The notes: generated by a model from the letters alone, not told the origin. A stretch of DNA of 12,112 nucleotides from an uncultured Collinsella sp. (GCA_902493915.1 CABUQY010000051.1:1-12112); one strand, 5' to 3'; counted from the first letter of the stretch, positions 1 through 7,536 are shown. Made by a program: numbers and translations.

Positions 1-50
1 CCCATACCCTCGTTCGGTCAGACGCGCCGCCGCTGTTTGTATTTGTGCCG

Positions 51-56
51 TATAAT
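51..56 (+). promoter_or_regulatory. -10 box of hisS promoter
   Basis: A perfect TATAAT lies 43 bases before the hisS ATG, which would place transcription start near position 63 and give a short leader. No good TTGACA-like -35 is visible at 16-18 bases upstream. The upstream stretch is GC-rich apart from a T-rich patch at 35-45, so the promoter may depend on the -10 box alone. The call rests on the consensus match and position. Confidence 0.55.
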
Positions 57-98
57 GACCGTTACCTATGACGCGATACAAAAGAAAGGTGTTTGCCC

Positions 99-1412
99 AT
101 GCAGGCACAGAAGGCGGAGGGAACCCGCGACCTTATCGGCGCCGAGATGCGCGCCTGGCAAAAGATGCAGCAGATTGCGGCCGGCGTGTTCGAGCCGTTT
201 GGTTTTAAACCCATCGAGACGCCCGCGATCGAGCAGGTGGACGTGTTTGTCCACGGTATCGGCCAGTCGACCGACGTCGTGCGCAAGGAAATGTTCCGCG
301 TGTTCAGCGGTGCCAACCTGGAGCGCGTCTTTACCGAGGGCACCGACACCAAACTCAAGCCCAAGCAGCGCCTGGCGCTTCGCCCCGAGGGCACGGCCGG
401 CGTGGTGCGCGCTGTCGTCGAGAACAATCTGGTGCCCCAGGGCTCCACGCCGTTTAAGGCGTACTACGCCGAGGCCATGTTCCGCGGCGAGCGTCCCCAG
501 AAGGGCCGCCTGCGCCAGTTCCACCAGGTGGGCATCGAGTGGCTCGGCGCTCCCGATCCGGCGGCAGACGCCGAGTGCATCATCATGCTCATGGAGTTTT
601 ACAAGCGCCTGGGCTTCGATCTTTCCAAGCTTCGTCTGCTCATTAACTCGATGGGCGACGCTCAGTGCCGTCCGGCTTACCGCGAGCAAGTCAAGCAGTT
701 TATCCTCGATCACGCAGACGAGATGTGCGATGAGTGCCGCGAGCGCGCCGAGCTCAACCCGCTGCGTGCCTTTGACTGCAAGAACGACCACTGCCGCGAG
801 ATCATGGCCGAGGCTCCGCTGATGGGTGACAACCTGTGCGATGAGTGCCGCGAGCACTACGAGCAAGTCAAGCGCTATCTGGATGCCGCCGGTATCGAGT
901 ATGTCGAGGATCCCACCTTGGTGCGCGGCCTGGACTACTACACCCGTACTGTCTTTGAGGTCGAGGCCCCTGGCGCCGGCGTCGGCTCCATCGGCGGCGG
1001 CGGCCGCTACGATGGTCTCGTCGAGCTCGAGGGCGGCAAGCCCACGGCAGGCGTCGGCTTCGCCGTCGGTTTTGAGCGCGCCCTGCTGGCCCTGCAGGCC
1101 TTTGGCAGCGACCTGGGTGCCGAGGAGGTCCCGTGCGTCTACGTCGCCAATGCCGGCAAGGAGCTGCGTCAGAACGTCTTTACCATTACGCAGGAGCTTC
1201 GCGCCGCAGGGATTGTGACCGAGGCCGACTATCAGGGCCGTTCGCTCAAGGCCCAGTTTAAGCAGGCCGATAAGGTAGGCGCCAAGCTCATCCTGGTCCT
1301 GGGCGGCGACGAGCTTGCCGCCGGCAAGGTCAAGGTGCGCGACATGCAGAGCCATGACGAGGTTCTCGTCGATCTGGCCAACGTCGTCGAGGCGGTTCGC
1401 GAGCGTCTGTAG
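99..1412 (+). CDS. hisS: Histidyl-tRNA synthetase (HisRS)
   Basis: Cytoplasmic class II aminoacyl-tRNA synthetase that charges tRNA-His with histidine using ATP. The protein is 437 residues, close to the usual bacterial length. Motif 2 is visible as FRGERPQKGRLRQFHQ (about 128-143). The two histidine-binding signatures are LVRGLDYYTRTVFE (about 274-287) and GGGRYDGL (about 300-307). Motif 3 is GVGFAVGFERALLAL (about 318-332). The C-terminal part from about 345 is the anticodon-binding domain. The insertion region (about 208-252) holds six cysteines in C-x2-C-type pairs (CDEC, CKNDHC, CDEC), a pattern seen in many bacterial HisRS. ATG 99 is chosen because AAAGG at 85-89 sits about 9 bases before it; the in-frame TTG at 93 is too close to that site. 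A strong intrinsic terminator follows, so the gene looks monocistronic. Confidence 0.97.
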   Translation: MQAQKAEGTRDLIGAEMRAWQKMQQIAAGVFEPFGFKPIETPAIEQVDVFVHGIGQSTDVVRKEMFRVFSGANLERVFTEGTDTKLKPKQRLALRPEGTAGVVRAVVENNLVPQGSTPFKAYYAEAMFRGERPQKGRLRQFHQVGIEWLGAPDPAADAECIIMLMEFYKRLGFDLSKLRLLINSMGDAQCRPAYREQVKQFILDHADEMCDECRERAELNPLRAFDCKNDHCREIMAEAPLMGDNLCDECREHYEQVKRYLDAAGIEYVEDPTLVRGLDYYTRTVFEVEAPGAGVGSIGGGGRYDGLVELEGGKPTAGVGFAVGFERALLALQAFGSDLGAEEVPCVYVANAGKELRQNVFTITQELRAAGIVTEADYQGRSLKAQFKQADKVGAKLILVLGGDELAAGKVKVRDMQSHDEVLVDLANVVEAVRERL

Positions 1413-1470
1413 CGCATGATTTTTGAGCTGCGGACCCGCTAACATGTCCCGCTCGCGACGAGCTATTGTT

Positions 1471-1510
1471 ACGGGGGTGTTTCGCTTTTATGCGGAATGC
1501 CCCCGTTTAC
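1471..1510 (+). terminator. Intrinsic terminator of hisS
   Basis: A 15-bp stem (1471-1485 with 1492-1506, including three G-U pairs) closes a 6-base loop TTTTAT. Its base is the run ACGGGGG/CCCCCGT, and a short T run follows. It begins 58 bases after the hisS stop codon and separates hisS from the ppc promoter. The right arm contains GCGGAATGC, a string also found in the right linkers of the larger nested hairpins in this window; here it is part of the stem. Confidence 0.85.
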
Positions 1511-1566
1511 GTATGCCGCCCACCGAGAAATACGACCATTTAGGGCAAAAACCTTTGCAATGCAGA

Positions 1567-1610
1567 AAATACTTTTGTGTGGTAAAGCGCAATCAGTGTC
1601 GAAAGTATTT
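1567..1610. promoter_or_regulatory. 9-bp inverted repeat upstream of ppc (candidate operator)
   Basis: AAATACTTT at 1567-1575 and AAAGTATTT at 1602-1610 are perfect inverted copies. Their centres are 35 bases apart. The right copy overlaps the region where a -35 hexamer for the TATAAT at 1621 would lie (1598-1603). The site is AT-rich within a GC-rich genome. Two spaced half-sites, one over the -35 region, suit a dimeric regulator, but no protein is identified. An RNA hairpin with a 26-base loop is a less likely alternative because the site lies upstream of the expected transcript start. Confidence 0.4.
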
Positions 1611-1620
1611 CTCAAGCGCC

Positions 1621-1626
1621 TATAAT
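1621..1626 (+). promoter_or_regulatory. -10 box of ppc promoter
   Basis: A perfect TATAAT lies 44 bases before the preferred ppc start codon. Transcription would begin near 1633, giving a leader of about 38 bases. The expected -35 position (1598-1603) reads GTCGAA, a poor match, and overlaps the inverted repeat described at 1567-1610. A weak -35 with an overlapping repeat suggests a regulated promoter; this is inference. Confidence 0.55.
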
Positions 1627-1670
1627 GAATACCGCATGTTACGTGCATAGAAGGAGGAATGGGAGGAAAC

Positions 1671-4484
1671 GTGGCTGAGAACCTAAGCAACCAGTCTGTA
1701 CCCGAAGCCGCGGCGCGCGTCGCTGCCGTGGTCAACCGCCTCGTTAACCGAATCGGCTCGAATGCCGAGTCCAGGGAGCGTCTCGCCGAGATCGAGATCC
1801 CCGAGGAGCTGCGCGACAATCTGGCGCTGTTCTTGCGCCTGGAGCGCCGTGTGCTTAGCGAGTATGATCCCGAGATCGCGGACCTGTTCGACAAGATTTT
1901 GACAGCCGAGATTGTGGTCAATGCCGGCAACCCCGGTACCTGCGCTGCCGACGAAGCCGTCGACGAGCAGGGCGTGCCCACCGCCGACGAGCCCACTGCC
2001 GTGGCATTTCGTGAGGTCGTCGATTTGATCGACAGCCTGCCGCTCGATAAGCAGCAGGTCATTGTCCGCGCCTTTACGAGCTTTTTCCATCTGGCAAACC
2101 TGTCGGAGGAGAACTACCGTGTGGCGCAGCTGCGCGAGCGCGAGGCCGGTGCGTCGACCGATACCGAGGTCGATCCTGCCAACGAGCTTACCGTTGCCTA
2201 TCACCAGCTGGTGAATGAGCTGGGTGTCGAGGGTGCCAACGAGCTGCTCGACAAGCTCGAGTTCCACCCTGTCTTTACCGCACATCCCACCGAGGCCCGT
2301 CGTAAGGCCGTCGAGGGCAAGATCCGCCGTATCTCCAACCTGCTGGAGGAGCGTCCGCGTCTGGGCGGCTCCGACCTGGTGGAGAACGAGCGCCATATGC
2401 TGCAGGAGATCGACGCCCTGGTGCGTACGAGCCCCATCGCGCTCAAGAAGCCCACGCCGGTCGAGGAAGCCGATACCATCATCGACATCTTCGATAACAC
2501 GCTGTTCGACGTTATCCCCGTTATCTATCGTCGTTTTGACGATTGGGTGCTGGGCGACAAGGCCGGTACTGTGCCGCCGCTGTGCCCGGCGTTCTTCCAT
2601 CCCGGCAGCTGGATCGGTTCCGACCGCGACGGTAACCCCAACGTCACCGCCAAGGTGAGCCGTGAGGTCGCCGCCAAGTACTTTACGCACATGGTGCTCA
2701 AGCTCGAGGACAAGTGCCGCCACATCGGCCGCAACCTCACGCTCGAGGCTACCTACAGCAAGCCGTCGGCCGAGCTCATTAACCTGTGGAACCATCAGGT
2801 CGAGATGAGCCCTCGGTACACGGCCCGCGCCGAGCTGATCTCCGAGCACGAGCCGCATCGCGCCGTCATGCTCGTCATGGCCGACCGCCTGAACGCCACC
2901 GTGCGCCGCATCACCGACACCATGTACCACAGCGCCGACGAGTTCCTGGATGACCTGCGCGTCGTCCAGCGTTCGCTTGCTGCCTGCGGTGCCGTCCGTG
3001 CCGCCTACGGTCCGGTCCAAACCATCATCTGGCAGGTCGAGTCCTTCGGCTTCCATATGGTCGAGATGGAGTTCCGTCAGCACTCCGTGGTGCACGCCCG
3101 CGCCCTCAAGGATATCCACGAGAACGGTATCCATGGCGACCTGCAGCCCATGACGCGCGAGGTCATCGATACCTTCCGCGCTATCGGCTCCATCCAAAAG
3201 CGCTACGGCAAGAAGATGGCGCACCGCTACATCATCTCGTTCACCAAGAGCGCCCAGCATGTGGCCGACGTCTTTGAGCTTGCCCACCTGTCCTTTGCAC
3301 ACGAGGAGGATGTCCCCGAGCTCGACGTGATCCCGCTGTTCGAGCAGCTCGAGGACCTCGAGGGCTGCATCGACGTGCTCGACCAGATGCTTACGCTGCC
3401 CGTGGTGCAAAAGCGCCTTGCCCAGACCAACCGCCGCATGGAGGTCATGCTGGGCTATTCCGACTCCTCCAAGGACGCCGGTCCTACCACGGCCATGCTC
3501 GCGCTGCACTCCGCGCAGGAGCGCATCGCCAAGTGGGCCGAGAAGAACGATATCGACCTGGTGCTCATGCACGGTCGCGGCGGTGCCGTGGGCCGTGGTG
3601 GCGGCCCGGCCAACAAGGCCGTGCTGGCGCAGCCCAAGGGTTCGGTCAACTGCTTCTTTAAGCTCACCGAGCAGGGCGAGGTCATCTTTGCCCGTTACGG
3701 CAACCGCACGCTGGCTCAGCGCCATGTTGAGTCCGTTGCTGCCGCAACGCTTTTGCAGTCGGCCCCGAGTGTCGAGAAGACCAACACCGAGACCACGCAG
3801 AAGTTCTGGGATATGGCCGAGAAGCTCAACACCGCAAGCCACGAGCGCTATCTGGACCTGCTGAACACCGAGGACTTTACGCCATGGTTCTCGACCGTGA
3901 CGCCGCTGACCGAGGTCGGTCTGCTGCCGATCGGCTCGCGTCCCGCCAAGCGCGGCCTGGGCGCCAAGTCGCTCGATGACCTGCGTACCATTCCGTGGAT
4001 CTTCAGCTGGAGCCAGGCGCGCATTAACCTGGCCGCTTGGTACGGCCTGGGCACCGCCTGCGAGCAGCTGGGCGATCTTGACCAGCTCAAGGCTGCCTAC
4101 CAGGAGTGGCCGTTCTTCCGCACCTTTATCGACAACATCGAGATGTCGATCGCTAAGACCGATCAGCGCATCGCCAAGATGTATCTGCACCTGGGCGATC
4201 GCCGGGATCTGTCCGAGAAGGTCTTTACCGAGATGCAGCTCACCCGTAAGTGGGTCCTTGCCATCGTCGGTGATGAGTGGCCGCTGCAGCGCCGTCGCGT
4301 GCTCGGCTGCGCCGTTCGCGTGCGTAATCCCTACGTCGACGCTCTGTCCATCGCCCAGGTCCGTGCCCTTCGCGAGGTGCGTATGAACCAGGACGAGATG
4401 GCCGAGGAGAAGAAGGCCGAGTACATGAGCCTGATTCTTTCGACTGTGACCGGCGTCTCGGCAGGACTGCAGAACACGGGGTAA
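1671..4484 (+). CDS. ppc: Phosphoenolpyruvate carboxylase
   Basis: Cytoplasmic, biotin-independent enzyme that adds bicarbonate to phosphoenolpyruvate to give oxaloacetate and phosphate, refilling the C4-acid pool. At 937 residues it is within the family range. Visible signatures are VFTAHPTE with the catalytic histidine (about 205), GSDRDGNP (about 314-322), GYSDSSKDAG (about 593-602), MHGRGGAVGRGGGP (about 631-644) with the catalytic arginine and glycine loop, QGEVIFARYGNRTLAQRHVE (about 664-683) and IPWIFSWSQARINLAAWYG (about 773-791). It ends in the canonical QNTG. GTG 1671 is preferred because GGAGG at 1662-1666 lies four bases before it and AAGGAGG at 1651-1657 further up. The alternative ATG 1659 has AAGGAGG almost abutting it and would add MGGN. 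The N-terminal 120 residues, with an acidic DEAVDEQG stretch, are the least conserved part. A long nested hairpin ends the transcript. Confidence 0.97.
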   Translation: MAENLSNQSVPEAAARVAAVVNRLVNRIGSNAESRERLAEIEIPEELRDNLALFLRLERRVLSEYDPEIADLFDKILTAEIVVNAGNPGTCAADEAVDEQGVPTADEPTAVAFREVVDLIDSLPLDKQQVIVRAFTSFFHLANLSEENYRVAQLREREAGASTDTEVDPANELTVAYHQLVNELGVEGANELLDKLEFHPVFTAHPTEARRKAVEGKIRRISNLLEERPRLGGSDLVENERHMLQEIDALVRTSPIALKKPTPVEEADTIIDIFDNTLFDVIPVIYRRFDDWVLGDKAGTVPPLCPAFFHPGSWIGSDRDGNPNVTAKVSREVAAKYFTHMVLKLEDKCRHIGRNLTLEATYSKPSAELINLWNHQVEMSPRYTARAELISEHEPHRAVMLVMADRLNATVRRITDTMYHSADEFLDDLRVVQRSLAACGAVRAAYGPVQTIIWQVESFGFHMVEMEFRQHSVVHARALKDIHENGIHGDLQPMTREVIDTFRAIGSIQKRYGKKMAHRYIISFTKSAQHVADVFELAHLSFAHEEDVPELDVIPLFEQLEDLEGCIDVLDQMLTLPVVQKRLAQTNRRMEVMLGYSDSSKDAGPTTAMLALHSAQERIAKWAEKNDIDLVLMHGRGGAVGRGGGPANKAVLAQPKGSVNCFFKLTEQGEVIFARYGNRTLAQRHVESVAAATLLQSAPSVEKTNTETTQKFWDMAEKLNTASHERYLDLLNTEDFTPWFSTVTPLTEVGLLPIGSRPAKRGLGAKSLDDLRTIPWIFSWSQARINLAAWYGLGTACEQLGDLDQLKAAYQEWPFFRTFIDNIEMSIAKTDQRIAKMYLHLGDRRDLSEKVFTEMQLTRKWVLAIVGDEWPLQRRRVLGCAVRVRNPYVDALSIAQVRALREVRMNQDEMAEEKKAEYMSLILSTVTGVSAGLQNTG

Positions 4485-4507
4485 TCGATAGTCCTGTGGC
4501 TCTCACC

Positions 4508-4634
4508 GGGACCCGACGGGTTTCCCTCTGAATGCGTCCTCGCACTTGAAGCCCCCTTATCCTGCTCCTCTGGAGCTGCGGATAAGGGGGCTTCGTGCTG
4601 CGGAATGCATTCAGAGGGAAACCCGTCGGGTCCC
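4508..4634. terminator. Nested long hairpin after ppc (terminator-like repeat, copy 1)
   Basis: The outer arms 4508-4535 and 4607-4634 are a perfect 28-bp inverted repeat. Inside lies a perfect 15-bp stem (4548-4562 with 4580-4594), capped by a small GCTCC/GGAGC hairpin. The arms are joined by two 12-base linkers, GTCCTCGCACTT (4536-4547) and GTGCTGCGGAAT (4595-4606). The linkers can partly pair with each other (GCAC with GTGC, TCC with GGA). The element starts 24 bases after the ppc stop, so termination is the likely role, although no long T run follows the outer arm. The same architecture with nearly the same linkers and unrelated arms recurs at 7563-7677. Confidence 0.8.
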
Positions 4635-4918
4635 TTCGTCCTCGGTCTTCGGGGATTAAAGCTGAGGAGAAGAATGGCGCGCTTCGCGCTTAATGTGGAG
4701 TGCGGCGAGGGCTTCTTGCGTCCTGCGGAGTGTGCCTAAAAGTAAACTAATGGCGGGCCCTGCGATGTCCGGTCTTCGGCGGATTACTGGCTGGGGGAAT
4801 TAATGGCGCGCTTCGCGCGTTTGGAAGGGGCTTCGTGCTGCGGAGTGCATTCAGAGGGAAACCCATCGGGTCCTTTCGTCCTCGGTTTACGGCGGATCAG
4901 CCGCTGGGTGAGGGTGGT
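4588..4918. repeat. Three degenerate tandem units derived from the hairpin's right half
   Basis: Unit A (from 4588) and unit C (from 4828) align without gaps at an offset of exactly 240 bases for about 70 bases. They share GGGCTTCGTGCTGCGGA, the right outer arm of the nested hairpin with a few changes, and then TTCGTCCTCGGT. Between them, unit B (from about 4709) shows GGCTTCTTGCGTCCTGCGGA with a diverged middle. A and B then both read GGTCTTCGG plus GGATTA (4644 and 4771) and AATGGCGCGCTTCGCGC (4673 and 4802). Only the first unit has a matching left arm, so units B and C are half-elements without a hairpin partner. No open reading frame of note crosses the tract. Tandem duplication with decay is the simplest reading. 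Confidence 0.65.
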
Positions 4919-5200
4919 GCTTGGGGCGACGTGCAAAAAACGGAGTTTTCAGCAGCCAATGATTGATGTATAGGACCATAGGTGGCGTTTGCGGTCTTTG
5001 TTGATGCCTTTGCGCGCCAATTGGGCCTTGGCTATGTTCAAATATGGATGGTTTCTTACCGCATGCTGCCTAGAAGGTAAGAGCCATGGAGGCTTCTTAG
5101 CTTTCGATAGGCTTTTAGCCCCATAGATTTATCTCGCGATGCTGAATACTCGCAAAAATGCACGCTCCGGAGGGTGCTACCCTGTTACGGTTCGAAACCC
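4919..5200. other. Gene-free, AT-richer intergenic stretch
   Basis: I see no gene here on either strand. It contains AAAAC/GTTTT around 4938-4948 as a small hairpin. It also has a perfect 7-bp inverted repeat, TCTTACC (5054-5060) and GGTAAGA (5076-5082), with a 15-base loop containing GCATGC. The string GGTTCGAAACC (5189-5199) resembles a tRNA T-arm, but no tRNA can be folded around it. Base composition is visibly lower in GC than the flanking genes, as expected for non-coding DNA here. Confidence 0.5.
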
Positions 5201-5231
5201 ATACGTCATTCTATGCAGTTTATTGACGTAT
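5201..5231. promoter_or_regulatory. 8-bp inverted repeat upstream of larA (candidate operator)
   Basis: ATACGTCA at 5201-5208 and TGACGTAT at 5224-5231 are perfect inverted copies separated by 15 bases, with centres 23 bases apart, about two helical turns. The site lies 247 bases before the preferred larA start. The right copy overlaps TTGACG, a possible -35 hexamer. A regulator-binding site is plausible. The repeat does not match the 11-bp repeat in front of larB, although both have the same 23-base centre spacing. Confidence 0.35.
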
Positions 5232-5260
5232 TTATGCAAGATGGCTTACACGCGCATGCC

Positions 5261-5321
5261 ACAGGATTGATGTTTGTCTCGGCGCTGCGTAAGTCATCCT
5301 GTCTATAGTGCCTTTGACAGG
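5261..5321 (+). promoter_or_regulatory. Possible larA leader with alternative pairings
   Basis: ATCCTGTC at 5296-5303 can pair with ACAGGAT at 5261-5267, with a possible two-pair extension across a bulge. CCTGTC at 5299-5304 can instead pair with GACAGG at 5316-5321, directly next to the terminator stem that starts at 5322. Two mutually exclusive pairings beside a terminator suit an attenuator-like leader, but I recognise no known riboswitch class. A TATAGT at 5304-5309, also found as the larB -10 box, has no clear -35 and could be a competing explanation. Confidence 0.25.
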
Positions 5322-5356
5322 CGGCCGCGGTCCCGTTTGGGATCGTGGCCGTTTTG
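5322..5356 (+). terminator. Intrinsic terminator upstream of larA
   Basis: A 13-bp stem with two G-U pairs (5322-5334 with 5339-5351) closes a GTTT loop and is followed by TTTTGTTG. It points towards larA and ends about 120 bases before its start. Because ppc already has its own terminator-like hairpin 700 bases upstream, this one implies a separate transcript ending here: a leader attenuator for larA or a small untranslated RNA. Confidence 0.65.
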
Positions 5357-5477
5357 TTGTGGGTCAAATATGAACGTTGTGTTAATGAGTCGGTGGACGG
5401 TGGTGTTTTTCGATGAGCGGCGTATCCTTCCTACGGTTTATCTAGTGTGTTAGATGAAAGGAAGAGGGCGCTCGTCG

Positions 5478-6755
5478 TTGTTTGAATGTGAATTGCCGTT
5501 TGACCACAAGACGTTGCATCTGGAGCTTGAGGACAAGAACTTCGCAGGTGTGATGGAGGGTCATCAAAACGAGTTTGAGACTACGAAAACGCAGCAAGAG
5601 CTGGTAGAAGAGTCGCTTGCTAATCCTTATGCCTCGCCTTCGCTCGAGGAGCTTTGTGCTGGCAAGAAGGATATCGTTATCATCAGTTCTGACCATACGC
5701 GTCCGGTTCCTTCGCGTGTGACGATGCCTATTCTGCTGCATCACATCCATACTGCAGCGCCTGAGGCTCGCGTTCGTATTCTGGTTGCGACTGGTATGCA
5801 CCGCCCCTCGACGCACGAGGAGCTTGTTAACAAGTATGGCGAGGAGATCGTCGCCAGCGAGGAGATCGTCATGCACGTCGCGACCGACGACAGCATGATG
5901 AAGAAGATCGGCACCCTGCCTTCTGGCGGCGAGTGCATCATCAACAAGATTGCCGCCGATTGCGATCTGCTGCTTGCCGAGGGCTTTATTGAGCCGCACT
6001 TCTTTGCCGGTTTCTCTGGTAGCCGCAAGTCCGTCCTGCCTGGCATCGCCAGCTACAAGACCATCATGTACAACCACAACGGTCAGTTTGTGAATGATTC
6101 CCACTCGCGTGCCGGCAACCTGTGCCACAACCACGTAAGCGAGGATATGTTTGCTGCCGCCGAGATGGCTCACCTTGCCTTTGTGCTTAACGTGGTGCTC
6201 AACGGCAAGCACGAGGTCATCGGCTCCTTTGCCGGCGACATTCACAAGGCGCACGAGGCCGGCTGTGAGTTCGTGAAGAGCCTTGCCGGCGTTGAGCCCG
6301 TTGAGTGCGAGATTGCCATCACCACCAACGGCGGCTACCCGCTCGACCAGAACATCTACCAGGCCGTGAAGGGCATGTGCTCTGCCGAGGCTACGCTTCC
6401 CGAGGGTGGTGTGATCATCGACGTCGCCGGCTGTGCCGACGGTCACGGTGGCGAGGGCTTCTATCACAACATCGCCGACAACGATCCGGCAGAGTTTGAG
6501 CGCGCCTGCATCGACCGTCCCAAGGACGAGACCCTGCCCGACCAGTGGACGAGCCAGATCTTTGCCCGCATCCTGGCACATCACCCTGTGATCATGGTTA
6601 CCGATCTGTGCGATCACCAGATGCTTAAGGATATGCACATGACGCCGGTCAACACCATCGAGGACGCGCTCAAGCTCGCCTTTGAGATGAAGGGTGCCGA
6701 CGCCAAGGTCGCCGTCATCCCCGACGGCCTGGGTGTTGTCGTCGCGCAGCACTAG
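5478..6755 (+). CDS. larA: Nickel-dependent lactate racemase LarA
   Basis: Cytoplasmic enzyme that interconverts L- and D-lactate by hydride transfer to a nickel-pincer nucleotide covalently bound to a lysine. The sequence aligns end to end with Lactobacillus plantarum LarA as I recall it. From the TTG start it is 425 residues (424 in L. plantarum), and the key residues fall at the same numbers: R75 in SSDHTRPVPS, H108 in GMHRPSTHEELVNKYGE, H174 in HFFAGFSG, K184 (cofactor lysine) in SRKSVLPGIASYKT, H200 (nickel ligand) in NHNG, and K298 in QAVKGM. ATG 5454 has no Shine-Dalgarno site, whereas AAGGAAGAGGG lies nine bases before TTG 5478, which also fits the alignment; the ATG form would add eight residues. 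The channel gene follows after 49 bases on the same strand and is probably co-transcribed. A TTG start may lower translation. Confidence 0.95.
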   Translation: MFECELPFDHKTLHLELEDKNFAGVMEGHQNEFETTKTQQELVEESLANPYASPSLEELCAGKKDIVIISSDHTRPVPSRVTMPILLHHIHTAAPEARVRILVATGMHRPSTHEELVNKYGEEIVASEEIVMHVATDDSMMKKIGTLPSGGECIINKIAADCDLLLAEGFIEPHFFAGFSGSRKSVLPGIASYKTIMYNHNGQFVNDSHSRAGNLCHNHVSEDMFAAAEMAHLAFVLNVVLNGKHEVIGSFAGDIHKAHEAGCEFVKSLAGVEPVECEIAITTNGGYPLDQNIYQAVKGMCSAEATLPEGGVIIDVAGCADGHGGEGFYHNIADNDPAEFERACIDRPKDETLPDQWTSQIFARILAHHPVIMVTDLCDHQMLKDMHMTPVNTIEDALKLAFEMKGADAKVAVIPDGLGVVVAQH

Positions 6756-6804
6756 CGCACGGCTCAAACGAATCGTTTATAACCGACAAGAAAGATAAGG
6801 TTTT

Positions 6805-7536
6805 ATGCTTACCAAACTTCTGTGCGAATTCGGCGCAACGGCCCTCATGATCGTCTTTGGCGTGGGCGTGCACTGCGATACCGTGCTCAAGGGCACCAAG
6901 TATCAGGGCTCTGGCCACATGTTTGCCATTACCACCTGGTCTTTTGGCATTTCGGTCTGCCTGTTTGTCTTTGGCGGCGCCGTGTGCATGAACCCCGCCA
7001 TGGTGCTTGCCCAGTGCATCGTCGGCCTGCTGCCGTGGGGCAACTGCGTCCCCTTTATGCTCGCCGATATGCTCGGCGGCTTTGTGGGCGCCGTAATCGC
7101 TTGGTTTATGTATGCCGATGAGTTCAAGGCTTCCGAGGGCGTTGTCGACCCCATTGCCCAGCGCAATATCTTCTCGACTAACCCCACTACCGAGGGTACC
7201 AACTATGCCCGCAACTTCTTCTGCGAGGCTATCTGCACCTTCGTGTTCATCAGCGCCATCCTTGCTGCCGCTAGCCGCGCCGGCGAGAACGTTCTGATGC
7301 TCGCCATCTGCGTCGGCCTAATCGTTTGGGCCGTTGGCATGGGCATGGGCGGCATCACCGGCTTCGCCATGAACCAGGCTCGTGACCTTGGTCCTCGCAT
7401 GGCCTATCAGGTGCTGCCGATTAAGAACAAGGCCGACAACAACTGGAAGTACGGCCTGCTTGTTCCTGGCATCGCTCCGTTTATCGGTGCTGCTCTGGCC
7501 GCGCTGTTTGTGCATGGTTTCTTGGGCATGTTCTAG
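6805..7536 (+). CDS. larD: MIP-family channel, LarD-type lactic acid / aquaporin channel
   Basis: Integral membrane protein of 243 residues, the usual size for an aquaglyceroporin, with about six hydrophobic segments. In L. plantarum LarD, a GlpF-like channel in the lar operon, conducts lactic acid; adjacency to larA supports the same role here. The first selectivity loop carries NPA at 63-65 (MNPAMVLAQ). The second reads NQARDLGPR at 190-198, where the family normally has NPARDLGPR, so the proline is replaced by glutamine. The arginine of the selectivity filter (193) is kept. The extracellular loop before the second half is long (about 104-133). ATG 6805 follows AAGATAAGG within four to five bases. 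The gene ends in the convergent hairpin at 7563. Water, glycerol or another small solute remain possible substrates. Confidence 0.8.
   Translation: MLTKLLCEFGATALMIVFGVGVHCDTVLKGTKYQGSGHMFAITTWSFGISVCLFVFGGAVCMNPAMVLAQCIVGLLPWGNCVPFMLADMLGGFVGAVIAWFMYADEFKASEGVVDPIAQRNIFSTNPTTEGTNYARNFFCEAICTFVFISAILAAASRAGENVLMLAICVGLIVWAVGMGMGGITGFAMNQARDLGPRMAYQVLPIKNKADNNWKYGLLVPGIAPFIGAALAALFVHGFLGMF

Noticed and set aside
66..1445. 459-residue open frame on the - strand over hisS
   Set aside because: Antisense shadow of hisS in high-GC DNA; hisS has all class II motifs and a ribosome-binding site, while the antisense frame shows no family features.
1423..1650. 75-residue open frame between hisS and ppc
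   Set aside because: It runs through the hisS terminator and the ppc promoter and has no ribosome-binding site.
1683..4190. 835-residue open frame on the - strand over ppc
   Set aside because: Shadow of ppc caused by strong third-position GC bias; composition is low-complexity Leu/Val/Gly and no domain is visible.
4588..4918. CRISPR-like array
   Set aside because: The units are about 120 bases apart, degenerate and without uniform spacers, and no cas genes are nearby.
5161..5215. tRNA-like segment with GGTTCGAAACC
   Set aside because: The T-arm look-alike has no matching acceptor, D or anticodon arms upstream, so it is not a tRNA gene or a recognisable tRNA-derived attachment site.
5442..6767. 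441-residue open frame on the - strand over larA
   Set aside because: Antisense shadow; larA on + carries every conserved catalytic residue.
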